DNA of 8,133 nt. Origin: Paludibacteraceae bacterium. Lineage in GTDB: Bacteria; Bacteroidota; Bacteroidia; Bacteroidales; Paludibacteraceae. Below, piece after piece: positions 1 to 6,265 of the stretch. Position 1 is the stretch's first letter; each line of letters starts with the position of its first letter. The stretch covers positions 1 to 8,133 of the forward strand of contig CANFFA010000088.1 in the NCBI GenBank assembly GCA_947445425.1, read 5' to 3'. The notes beneath the pieces were generated by a model. That model ran no database searches and had not been told where the DNA came from. It was given only the letters and a program-made list of their open reading frames with translations. The position numbers and the translations under genes were made by a program.

Positions 1-1252
1 TCACAATTTTATCCGAAAATATTTTCAATCCAATATAGATCTTTACTAAATAGATTCCTTTGCAGAATTCAGAAAAATCTATTTCTAAAACATGATGCTG
101 AGGTAATTCCTTTGCAGTAAACACTCTCACTCCTAACAAATTATAGACCTCGACGGCGGTAATTTCTTCTATACTGCTGATAGTAACTTTATCAGGTGTT
201 GGATTCGGAAAGAGATTCACAATTAGTCCGTTGGCCGTATCGTAAGTTGGCGTATTAAAACCTGTGATCAAAGGATTTGCCAAGCCTGCCCCTATACCAA
301 CATCTTCTACATTCTGCAAAAATGAGGTAGTACTTCCTGTCAAATAAAACTTGGCAGTACCATCAGAATTCATCAGTTTCAAGTCGTGGGTGATATTGGG
401 CAATAGCAGACTAGCCACTTTTCCGTTGGGTAATACGACCGGAGAATTGTCATTGTTCGAACTAGCGTCGGGGAGTACTGGTGCAATGGCCCCATTGGGA
501 TAGTGCCAAATCCTTTCGCCACCCCAATGACCTTCAAAAAACAGACTCCCATCTGGGGCAAAGCTGGGCATGGTCAATTCATTGCAACCCACTATACCAT
601 TAACAGTTGCATTACGATTTATCTTCTCACTATAATTTGTACCGCTAGAGTCCACCAATAAAATAGATTCTCCAGGAAACGCGGCTGCTCCTCCCTGAAA
701 TACAATTCTACTGCCATCGAAGGAAAAGCGAGGATTGATATTACAATCATAAGTGGAATTTGCCGAAAGCAATTTAGGTATTGACCATCGACTGTCTCCT
801 AATTTATGTACAATAAAGATATCCCTACTGTGAGGCCCATCATTGGAAGCATAGACCAGCGCCTTGCCACCATCCGCTACCATGGCAAGGCTTTCATTGT
901 GAATGACATTGCCTTTACCGTCACGAATGGAAACAATGTTCTTAAAACTTGAATCCGCCATTGTAAGACAGTTCCATCCATCACAATCCTTGTCAAACCT
1001 TTCGCTTTGAAAACTGTACCACTTCCCATCGTGCGAAACATTGAAAGGGCCGGCATTCTTGCCAGCCTGCAGGGCCTTCTTGTTGATCAAATCAGTTAGC
1101 TCCAGCGGTACCGAATTGGGAATGTCATTCACAGACCAAAACGAATAGACACCAGTCCCAGGATCCGTTACAAAAACAATTTGGGAATTCTGGGCAGACA
1201 GTTGGCTGAAACTAGAAAATAAAAACGCACATACTAGTAATACATTTTTCAT
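1..1252 (-). CDS. Secreted beta-propeller protein with type IX sorting domain (3' end cut by window)
   Basis: The frame is open from ATG at 1252 down to the window edge, giving 417 residues with no stop. Residues 1-20 are a signal peptide (MKNVLLV start, hydrophobic core, LSA|Q cleavage). Residues ~60-330 carry repeated strand-turn units with PD40/TolB-like signatures: SHDGK at 73-77, NPRFSFDGSRIVFQGG at 173-188 and SFAPDG at 230-235. These suggest a WD40-like beta-propeller. Residues ~345-417 match a T9SS type A sorting domain: LFPNP at 347-351, VYNLLG, then KGIYLVK and a final KIV. Such domains normally end within a few residues of this point, so little is missing. By family knowledge the protein would cross the outer membrane by T9SS and be anchored or released. 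The ligand is unknown. The frame stays open upstream, with in-frame ATGs at 1282, 1342 and 1405. I prefer 1252 because the signal peptide begins there, although a start at 1282 would only lengthen its basic n-region. Confidence 0.88.
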   Translation of the reverse strand, partial: MKNVLLVCAFLFSSFSQLSAQNSQIVFVTDPGTGVYSFWSVNDIPNSVPLELTDLINKKALQAGKNAGPFNVSHDGKWYSFQSERFDKDCDGWNCLTMADSSFKNIVSIRDGKGNVIHNESLAMVADGGKALVYASNDGPHSRDIFIVHKLGDSRWSIPKLLSANSTYDCNINPRFSFDGSRIVFQGGAAAFPGESILLVDSSGTNYSEKINRNATVNGIVGCNELTMPSFAPDGSLFFEGHWGGERIWHYPNGAIAPVLPDASSNNDNSPVVLPNGKVASLLLPNITHDLKLMNSDGTAKFYLTGSTTSFLQNVEDVGIGAGLANPLITGFNTPTYDTANGLIVNLFPNPTPDKVTISSIEEITAVEVYNLLGVRVFTAKELPQHHVLEIDFSEFCKGIYLVKIYIGLKIFSDKIV

Positions 1253-1458
1253 GCGTAAATAATTGTTTTTAAGTTGTCGCATGGAACTCGCATGCCAATT
1301 TTCATGGTCTTTGGTGAATACTTGTATACATGCTCGTTTCATATGGTTATTAATGTGATAATTAAAAATATGCCAATGTGCCAATGATTGGCTTGCAGAT
1401 GACATTGTTCTACTCTCAGTAAACTTCTATTTTAGCAATTTTAAGAATAAAGTCGTTC
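1253..1458. other. Spacer between the Smr gene and the T9SS protein gene
   Basis: This 206-bp AT-rich spacer lies between two minus-strand genes. I see no TAnnTTTG element on the minus strand, so a separate promoter for the T9SS gene is not evident. A weak 6-bp AT stem (1442-1447 with 1456-1461) overlaps the Smr stop codon and is too weak to call a terminator. Two adjacent copies of TGCCAATG (1371-1386) are followed by ATTGGC, so GCCAAT/ATTGGC could form a tiny hairpin. No small gene is convincing here. Confidence 0.5.
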
Positions 1459-2508
1459 TTATTTTATGGTAACCAAGGTCGCCCCAAAACCATACTCCCT
1501 AAACGATGCATCTTGAAAATAGTAGGTTTTATATCGTGTTTTGAGTTGTTTTTCAATCTCTTTACGAAGCACTCCTTCTCCTTTGCCATGAATAAAAACA
1601 ATTTTTTTGCCTTTGTTGTTTTTGTTTTCTTCAAGTACTGCATGAAATTTTGATAATTGGCACATCATCATCTCGGTATTGGAAAGACCTGCAGTAGAAT
1701 CAAGTAGCTCATTGATGTGCAAATCAATCTCGAGAATATCGGCAGCGGTCATGGGCTTGGATACTTTGGATTTGGCTGGCTCCTCCTTTTGAAACATGGC
1801 CTTTTTGATCTCTTCGGGTGAGATATCAGAAAGTTGAAACTTCTCTTTTTCGGTTGTAATATCAATCAACAATGCAGGTTCATCAAAGTATTCATTCATC
1901 GTAAAACTGTGCAGCTTGTAGAACTTCACAACATTGATTTTGATATCAACATCAAATACAGCTTGCGGAGTGTAATGTTTGGCCTCTTTAAAAGGGATAA
2001 TTTGCACCCGAATTTTCTCCCAATCACTTAGCTGCTCTTTTGTAATTTCGAGTATAAACTCCTGCGTATTGGGTTCAATGGTACCGTGTGCCACACTTTT
2101 GAAAGTATTATTTTCGCCATTGATAATGTTATAAAAGAGAAAATAATTACTGTCATTTACCAAATAACATTCGGTTGCAGTCGTTTGCAACTGCTTGATA
2201 TCTAAAGGAAAGAATGCTAATAATGCTTTTAAATTTTCACCTTCGGCAGTTTCCTTTATGGGGGCTGCTTTCGTTTCTATAGCCTGAACTTGAACAGTCT
2301 GCGTTGTAGCTTTGGGAGCAACTTCTTTGGTCGGAAAATTTGTCTCTTTGTTGATAGCACCCATTAAAACACACTCACGAGCCAAGACTGGAATTTCAAA
2401 ACCATCAGTATCTTCAACATATACCATATTTTTAAATTCATCCACACGAACTACAATTCCACCCCCAACTGCGTTTAGAAAACGCACGGTATCACCTTTT
2501 TTTATCAT
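1459..2508 (-). CDS. DUF2027 / Smr-domain protein
   Basis: 349 residues, ATG start. Residues 1-50 look like a small SH3/KOW-like barrel (GDTVRFLNAVGGGIVVRV). Residues ~55-90 are a low-complexity linker rich in T, A, K, E and Q. Residues ~91-240 fit the DUF2027 region, and 259-349 are a C-terminal Smr domain with LEIDLH at 259-264 and HGKGEGVLR at 307-315. Smr domains occur at the end of MutS2 and as stand-alone proteins, and several are nucleases acting on nucleic acid or colliding ribosomes. This protein lacks every MutS2 ATPase segment, so it is not MutS2. The HGKG and LDLH-type motifs are intact, so nucleic-acid binding or cleavage is plausible but unproven. There is no signal peptide, so it is likely cytoplasmic. 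The gene is divergent from queA with a 56-bp gap. Confidence 0.88.
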   Translation of the reverse strand: MIKKGDTVRFLNAVGGGIVVRVDEFKNMVYVEDTDGFEIPVLARECVLMGAINKETNFPTKEVAPKATTQTVQVQAIETKAAPIKETAEGENLKALLAFFPLDIKQLQTTATECYLVNDSNYFLFYNIINGENNTFKSVAHGTIEPNTQEFILEITKEQLSDWEKIRVQIIPFKEAKHYTPQAVFDVDIKINVVKFYKLHSFTMNEYFDEPALLIDITTEKEKFQLSDISPEEIKKAMFQKEEPAKSKVSKPMTAADILEIDLHINELLDSTAGLSNTEMMMCQLSKFHAVLEENKNNKGKKIVFIHGKGEGVLRKEIEKQLKTRYKTYYFQDASFREYGFGATLVTIK

Positions 2509-2527
2509 GATTTTTATCTTTTTTTCT

Positions 2528-2535
2528 TACTTTTG
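2528..2535 (+). promoter_or_regulatory. Candidate -7 element for queA
   Basis: TACTTTTG is an exact match to TAnnTTTG. It ends 29 bp before the GTG start at 2565, so the leader would be about 20-25 nt. The expected -33 position holds only a T-run, with no TTTG. The symmetry with the opposing element at 2538-2545 supports both calls. Confidence 0.55.
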
Positions 2536-2537
2536 TA

Positions 2538-2545
2538 CAAAGTTA
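2538..2545 (-). promoter_or_regulatory. Candidate -7 element for the Smr gene
   Basis: Read on the minus strand this is TAACTTTG, an exact match to the Bacteroidota -7 consensus TAnnTTTG. It lies 29 bp upstream of the ATG at 2508, which would leave a leader of roughly 20-25 nt. No well-spaced -33 TTTG is visible. GTTG occurs at 2560-2563, but the gap is only 14 bp. It faces the queA -7 element across a shared palindromic core. Confidence 0.55.
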
Positions 2546-2564
2546 CAATAATTTTCGAACAACC

Positions 2565-3788
2565 GTGAATCAACCCACCGAAGACCCAGCAATTTTCATT
2601 GATAGTTTCGACTATCCACTTCCTGACGAGCGAATAGCCAAATTCCCACTTTCAAAACGTGATGGATCCAAATTGTTGGTTTATAAAAATCATAATATAA
2701 GCGAAAGCAAATTTGCCAATATTGCTGATTTCTTACCTGAAAATAGTTTGTTGGTTTATAATAATACCAGGGTTATTCAGGCCAGATTGGTTTTTTATAA
2801 ACATACGGGCGCTCGAATAGAAGTATTTTGTTTAGAGCCACTTACACCATCAGACTATACTTTGGCATTGGGTGAAACGAAGGAGTGTATCTGGAAATGT
2901 ATGGTAGGAAATTTGAAGAAATGGAAGGAGGGTTCTTTGACAAAATCCTTAAATATTGATGGTAAAGCATGTACTTTTTCGGCAGAATGGATAGCATCGG
3001 AAGAGAATACGCACAGTATCCAATTTAAGTGGGACAATCAAGAAATCCATTTTGCAGAGATACTAGAATATGCCGGTGAATTACCCATTCCACCTTATTT
3101 ACATAGAGATACAGAAGAAAGTGATAAAACATCCTATCAAACGGTTTATTCAAAAATTAAAGGATCGGTAGCAGCGCCAACGGCTGGATTACACTTTACC
3201 CCTGAAGTTTTTGCGACATTAAAATCCAAACAGATTGAAACTGAGGAACTGACTTTGCACGTTGGGGCAGGTACCTTTCAACCCGTAAAAACGGATACGA
3301 TACAAGAACATCACATGCATACGGAGGTTATTTCTGTTCATAAATCAACGATTGAACAACTCCTACGTAAAACCGGAAATATCATTGCTGTAGGTACGAC
3401 CTCAGTTAGAACTTTGGAAAGCTTGTATTGTATTGGCATACAGCTAGATAAAAACACTGATTCATCGCAACAACTAAAGGTAATGCAATGGGAACCTTAT
3501 GAACAAAGCCAAGAGATTTCAACAGAAAAAGCATTACAAAACATACTGAATTATTTGGATAAAAATAATTTAAAAACACTACTTGCCTCTACCCAAATAA
3601 TGATCAAACCCGGATACCAATTCCGTTTGGTTAAGGGTATTATTACTAACTTTCATCAACCCAAAAGCACCTTGCTCCTACTCGTATCAGCCTTTGTAGG
3701 GGATAATTGGATGGAACTTTATGACTATGCATTGGCGAATGATTTTAGATTTCTAAGTTATGGAGACAGTTCATTACTTTTGAAATAA
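2565..3788 (+). CDS. queA: S-adenosylmethionine:tRNA ribosyltransferase-isomerase
   Basis: 407 residues. QueA moves the ribosyl part of SAM onto preQ1 at position 34 of tRNAs (Asn, Asp, His, Tyr), giving epoxyqueuosine, the next-to-last step of queuosine synthesis in the cytoplasm. The family motifs are present in order: DYPLPDERIAKFP (16-28), SLLVYNNTRVIQARL (61-75), LPIPPYLHR (173-181), GSVAAPTAGLHFT (200-212), LHVGAGTFQPV (231-241), GTTSVRTLES (277-286), FRLVKGIITNFHQPKSTLLL (353-372) and FRFLSYGDSSLLL (394-406). It is longer than enterobacterial QueA (about 356) because of the region near 85-165 and loops near 290-325, as I recall for Bacteroidota homologues. The start is GTG: the first in-frame ATG is at codon 113, inside the conserved body. 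No other queuosine gene is in the window. Confidence 0.96.
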   Translation: MNQPTEDPAIFIDSFDYPLPDERIAKFPLSKRDGSKLLVYKNHNISESKFANIADFLPENSLLVYNNTRVIQARLVFYKHTGARIEVFCLEPLTPSDYTLALGETKECIWKCMVGNLKKWKEGSLTKSLNIDGKACTFSAEWIASEENTHSIQFKWDNQEIHFAEILEYAGELPIPPYLHRDTEESDKTSYQTVYSKIKGSVAAPTAGLHFTPEVFATLKSKQIETEELTLHVGAGTFQPVKTDTIQEHHMHTEVISVHKSTIEQLLRKTGNIIAVGTTSVRTLESLYCIGIQLDKNTDSSQQLKVMQWEPYEQSQEISTEKALQNILNYLDKNNLKTLLASTQIMIKPGYQFRLVKGIITNFHQPKSTLLLLVSAFVGDNWMELYDYALANDFRFLSYGDSSLLLK

Positions 3789-3833
3789 TTGATTCGCCAA
3801 CTAAAGGATGAATTCAATTTTGAAATAAATTCG

Positions 3834-3841
3834 TACTTTTG
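3834..3841 (+). promoter_or_regulatory. Candidate -7 promoter element upstream of metF
   Basis: TACTTTTG is identical to the candidate element before queA and matches TAnnTTTG exactly. It lies 46 bp after the queA stop, so metF probably has its own promoter and an untranslated leader of roughly 180 nt. A TTTG occurs at 3819-3822, but the 11-bp gap is shorter than the usual ~19-21. ACTTTTG within it is repeated inverted as CAAAAGT at 3854-3860, a 7-bp perfect inverted repeat spanning the likely start of transcription. Confidence 0.5.
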
Positions 3842-3990
3842 TGACGTTTTTCTCAAAAGTGCTGTTGCCCATGATCAATTAGAAATCAAAAGGACTAACA
3901 GTATTTAATCATTTATTTAAAATTGCTGAATAAGTCGGAAAACGAACACCTAATTTATTTACTTAAACATCTAACGATCCGAACATTGCC

Positions 3991-4020
3991 CAATTATTAA
4001 TTGTGCATTATTAATTATAA
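3991..4020. repeat. AT-rich palindromic element before metF
   Basis: CAATTATTAATTG (3991-4003) is a perfect palindrome around one T. It is followed by GCATTATTAATTATAA. The block resembles the reverse complement of the AT-rich segment at 5302-5333. It looks like a copy of a short dispersed intergenic repeat, but chance similarity in AT-rich DNA is hard to exclude by eye. Confidence 0.35.
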
Positions 4021-4028
4021 ATTATTTT

Positions 4029-4973
4029 ATGAGTGTTGTAGAAAAAATCAAAAGTGCTAAATCCACTGCCTTTTCCTTTGAATTATTGCCACCTTTGAAA
4101 GGCAATGGCCTAGATTCTGTTTATAAAACAATAGATACGCTACGTGAATTTGACCCTCGTTATATCAACATTACCACGCACCGCAGCGAGTTGGTTTTCA
4201 AACAAAACCCTGAAGGTCTATTCGAGCAAGTTGCTGAGCGCCATCGCCCTGGAACAGTTGCTATTGCTGCTGCCATCCAAAACAAATACAATATTGCTGT
4301 CGTTCCGCATATTATTTGTAGTGGATTTACCCGTGAAGAGACTGAATATGCTTTGATTGATTTGCAGATTTTAGGAATAACCGATTTGTTGTTACTCCGT
4401 GGCGACAAAGGAAAGCACGAACGTGATTTTTCTCCTACTGGTCACCGAAATGCCACTGAGTTGCAAGTTCAAGTGAACACTTTCAATGAAGGTCTATTTT
4501 TGGATGGATCTAAAATGAAATCACTGGTACCCTTTACTTATGGTATGGCATGTTATCCTGAGAAACACGAAGAGGCACCGAATCTTCAATCTGATCTTAT
4601 TTATGCAAAACAAAAAGTGGATGCAGGTGCTGAATATTTGGTAACACAGATGTTTTTTGACAACCAAAAGTATTATGAATTTGTAGATAAATGCCGTGAG
4701 ATTGGAATTAATGTTCCCATTATCCCTGGAATTAAGCCTATTACTTTAAAAAACCAATTAACGGTATTACCTAAGATTTTCCGCTCAGATATTCCAGAAG
4801 CTTTTGCCACTGAACTACTCAAATGCAAAACAGATGCAGATGCCTTGGAAGTAGGCGTAGAGTGGTGTACACAACAAGCCAAAGACTTAAAAGCATATGG
4901 TGTGCAAAGTATACATTTTTACTCTATGATGGCTACTCAGAGTGTCAAAAGGGTGGCAAAAGAGGTGTTTTAA
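4029..4973 (+). CDS. metF: 5,10-methylenetetrahydrofolate reductase
   Basis: 314 residues. MetF is an FAD-dependent TIM-barrel enzyme that reduces methylene-THF to 5-methyl-THF, the methyl donor for methionine synthase. Visible family features are AFSFELLPP (14-22) with the catalytic Glu at 18 (E. coli Glu28), LLLRGD (121-126) with Asp126 in the place of the flavin-contacting Asp120, the YGMACYPEKHEE segment (171-182), TQMFFDN (206-212) with Gln207 in the folate site, VPIIPGIKPI (229-238) and the closing HFYSMM (296-301). It is slightly longer than E. coli MetF (296), with extra residues in the 130-170 loop. The ATG is directly before the conserved body and no better start exists. No methionine synthase gene is nearby. 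The long leader suggests separate regulation. Confidence 0.96.
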   Translation: MSVVEKIKSAKSTAFSFELLPPLKGNGLDSVYKTIDTLREFDPRYINITTHRSELVFKQNPEGLFEQVAERHRPGTVAIAAAIQNKYNIAVVPHIICSGFTREETEYALIDLQILGITDLLLLRGDKGKHERDFSPTGHRNATELQVQVNTFNEGLFLDGSKMKSLVPFTYGMACYPEKHEEAPNLQSDLIYAKQKVDAGAEYLVTQMFFDNQKYYEFVDKCREIGINVPIIPGIKPITLKNQLTVLPKIFRSDIPEAFATELLKCKTDADALEVGVEWCTQQAKDLKAYGVQSIHFYSMMATQSVKRVAKEVF

Positions 4974-4981
4974 TTAATCGA

Positions 4982-5007
4982 CTAGTGATGAGCGGTTAAC
5001 GATTAAT
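4982..5007. repeat. Fragment related to the GTGATTA/ACGATTA heptamer repeat
   Basis: CTAGTGAT (4982-4989) and TTAACGATTA (4996-5005) follow the metF stop by a few bases. Both words recur in the array at 6146-6262 and its flank: TTAACGATTA at 6157-6166 and 6171-6180, and CTAGTGAT at 6266-6273. This is probably a short degenerate member of the same intergenic repeat family. Confidence 0.45.
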
Positions 5008-5079
5008 GCTAATCTTTCTCATAGATTTAGACTATACGCAATCTTTCTTGTAAATGTAATTCATAACTTATAACTTCCC

Positions 5080-5298
5080 ATGATCAGCTTTTTCTTATTC
5101 GTCATTTTTCTAATCCTGTTTATCGGCCTTTTCATTGTGATGGCGGTATTGGGATTTGTGCGTTCCATCTTTGGATTTGGAAAACGAAAACCCAAAACGC
5201 AGGCGTCAGAAAATGATCATTTTGGACAATCGGCAGCACAACGACCTAAAATTTTTGACAAAAAGGACGGAGAATATGTTGATTTTGAAGAAATTTAA
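5080..5298 (+). CDS. Small single-pass membrane protein, DUF4834 type
   Basis: 72 residues, ATG start. Residues 2-28 form one very hydrophobic membrane span (ISFFLFVIFLILFIGLFIVM). Then comes a basic stretch (GKRKPK, 34-39) that would sit in the cytoplasm by the positive-inside rule, a polar linker, and the acidic tail DKKDGEYVDFEEI. The tail, with YVDFEEI at the C-terminus, is what I recall for the Bacteroidota DUF4834 family, and its conservation suggests a binding motif. Function is unknown. The gene starts 106 bp after metF on the same strand. I see no clear -7 element in that gap, so it could be read through from metF. It is followed directly by a strong terminator. Confidence 0.75.
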   Translation: MISFFLFVIFLILFIGLFIVMAVLGFVRSIFGFGKRKPKTQASENDHFGQSAAQRPKIFDKKDGEYVDFEEI

Positions 5299-5301
5299 TT
5301 T

Positions 5302-5333
5302 AATTAATAATTCACAATGAATAATTAATAATT
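5302..5333. repeat. AT-rich repeat next to the terminator
   Basis: The sequence is AATTAATAATTCAC followed by AATGAATAATTAATAATT, with a short inverted pair ATTCA-caa-TGAAT (5310-5322). It resembles the element before metF on the opposite strand and merges into the left arm of the terminator. This is a low-complexity element and function is unknown. Confidence 0.35.
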
Positions 5334-5371
5334 AAAGCGGGCGACTAGTATTAGTCGCCCGCTTTAATTAT
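5328..5371. terminator. Bidirectional rho-independent terminator between DUF4834-type gene and birA
   Basis: Arms 5328-5347 and 5352-5371 are perfectly complementary over 20 bp around a GTAT loop. The GC core is GCGGGCGACTA with TAGTCGCCCGC, flanked by AAA/TTT and further A/T pairs. Either strand reads a GC stem followed by a U-containing tail (CTTTAATTA). It sits 30 bp after the plus-strand gene's stop and 15 bp after the minus-strand birA stop, so it can end transcription from both sides. Confidence 0.88.
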
Positions 5372-5385
5372 ATGCTTTAGTCTAG

Positions 5386-6108
5386 TTATTGCACAAAAGC
5401 CACTTCCTTGAAATAAAAATTCCGCAAGCTCCCTTTTTCCGTCAATAAGACCAACTGTCCATCAGGACGAACGGCATGTATACTTGCTTTAAAAAGGGCA
5501 TCCTCTGATTGATACAAATGAAAACCATCTTTTCGATAGAGCATTTCGGCATATTCGCTTTGAATACTTTTTGTATGCATTTCCGAATACATTACCATAA
5601 TATTTTTAGCTATAGATTCTAGTAAAATGACCCTATCTTGCTCCTGTCCAACAATTTGAGAAAGAGAGATTGGATTGGGTGCATCACTAAAAAACTCGGT
5701 TTGATTTACGTTTAATCCGATACCTATGACCATAGATTTTATCTTAGAACCTTGCAAACTACTTTCAATCAGTATTCCCGCCAATTTTTTATCCTTCCAA
5801 TAGATGTCATTCGGCCATTTGATGGTCACATCCTCCACATATTTGTCTAATACCTTTTTAATGGCAATACTCACCAATTGCGATAAGATAAATTGCTCAT
5901 CAATTGCTATTTGCTCTGGATAAAGTACCATACTAAAAAGTAAGTTTTCACCTGCTGCCGACTCCCAACTATTTCCTGATTGTCCTTTACCTGCTTCCTG
6001 AAAATCTGTATGAAGCAAATAACCTTCATATAAATTCTCTTTGCGCAACATTTCTCTCAATAATGCATTGGTAGAATGGGTTTTGGGTATAAAATAAGAG
6101 TTGGTCAT
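5386..6108 (-). CDS. birA: Biotin--[acetyl-CoA-carboxylase] ligase, monofunctional
   Basis: 240 residues, ATG start. The enzyme makes biotinyl-AMP and transfers biotin to the lysine of biotin carrier domains, in the cytoplasm. Motifs are HSTN (11-14), the adenylate-binding loop GKGQSGNSW (40-48), KWPND (97-101), KLAGILIES (108-116) and IGIGLNVNQ (128-136), followed by the small C-terminal SH3-like domain (~195-240). The first residue of the catalytic domain is close to the N-terminus, so the DNA-binding winged-helix found in E. coli BirA is absent. This is a group I ligase and cannot repress biotin genes itself. The nucleotide loop reads GKGQSGNSW where the textbook form is GRGRxGRxW. It lies downstream of dacB on the same strand, 157 bp away, and that gap is filled by the heptamer array. 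I see no clean promoter motif. Confidence 0.94.
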   Translation of the reverse strand: MTNSYFIPKTHSTNALLREMLRKENLYEGYLLHTDFQEAGKGQSGNSWESAAGENLLFSMVLYPEQIAIDEQFILSQLVSIAIKKVLDKYVEDVTIKWPNDIYWKDKKLAGILIESSLQGSKIKSMVIGIGLNVNQTEFFSDAPNPISLSQIVGQEQDRVILLESIAKNIMVMYSEMHTKSIQSEYAEMLYRKDGFHLYQSEDALFKASIHAVRPDGQLVLLTEKGSLRNFYFKEVAFVQ

Positions 6109-6145
6109 ATTGTTGAGTTGAGTTTTAAGTATTGAAAGGCTAGTA

Positions 6146-6262
6146 GTGATTAGTGATTAACGATTAGTGATTAACGATTAGTGATTAGTGATTAGTGATT
6201 AGTGTTAAATGTTAAACCATTCATCATTAAACATTAAACATTCATCACTAAACATTTATCAT
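6146..6262. repeat. Inverted heptamer repeat array
   Basis: Left half, 6146-6215: ten contiguous 7-bp units, mostly GTGATTA (six), with ACGATTA (two), then GTGTTAA and ATGTTAA. A 5-bp gap follows. Right half, 6221-6262: six contiguous 7-bp units which, read on the minus strand, are ATGATGA, ATGTTTA (three), GTGATGA and ATGATAA. The two halves are therefore related units in opposite orientation, and unit pairs match at about 5-6 of 7 positions, so the transcript could fold into a long imperfect hairpin. The hexamer GCTAGT occurs at both outer ends (6139-6144 and 6265-6270). The period of 7 is not a multiple of 3, so this is not coding. The array fills the gap between the dacB stop and birA. 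Confidence 0.8.
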
Positions 6263-6265
6263 TAG

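Larger units (their letters stand above)
3789..4028 (+). other. metF leader region: no gene, foldable hairpin at 3857-3906
   Basis: This 240-bp spacer holds no plausible ORF. Downstream of the promoter candidate, 3857-3866 can pair with 3897-3906 to make a 10-bp stem (CTGTT with AACAG at its core, two G-U pairs). The 30-nt interior can pair again: CC 3869-3870 with GG 3892-3893, and TGAT 3872-3875 with ATCA 3885-3888. A long structured leader ahead of a methionine-pathway gene suggests RNA-level control, possibly a riboswitch. I could not match it to the conserved cores of SAM-I or SAM-II as I remember them, so function is open. The last 40 nt before the ATG are almost pure A/T and unstructured, as is common for Bacteroidota translation starts. 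Confidence 0.35.

Noticed and set aside
379..561. 60-codon minus-strand ORF
   Set aside because: It lies in another frame inside the T9SS propeller gene, whose own frame is fully open and motif-rich.
1834..2551. Plus-strand ORFs opposite the Smr gene (65 and 79 codons)
   Set aside because: They are antisense shadows of a gene with recognised domains and have no motif of their own.
3857..3906. SAM-II or SAM-I riboswitch
   Set aside because: The CC/GG pairing lies inside the outer stem, and the conserved loop sequences I recall for these classes are not present.
4144..4882. Three ORFs in other frames of metF (70, 82 and 69 codons)
   Set aside because: They are shadows of a well-supported metF reading frame.
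6146..6262. CRISPR array
   Set aside because: Seven-bp units are contiguous without unique spacers and there are no cas genes.
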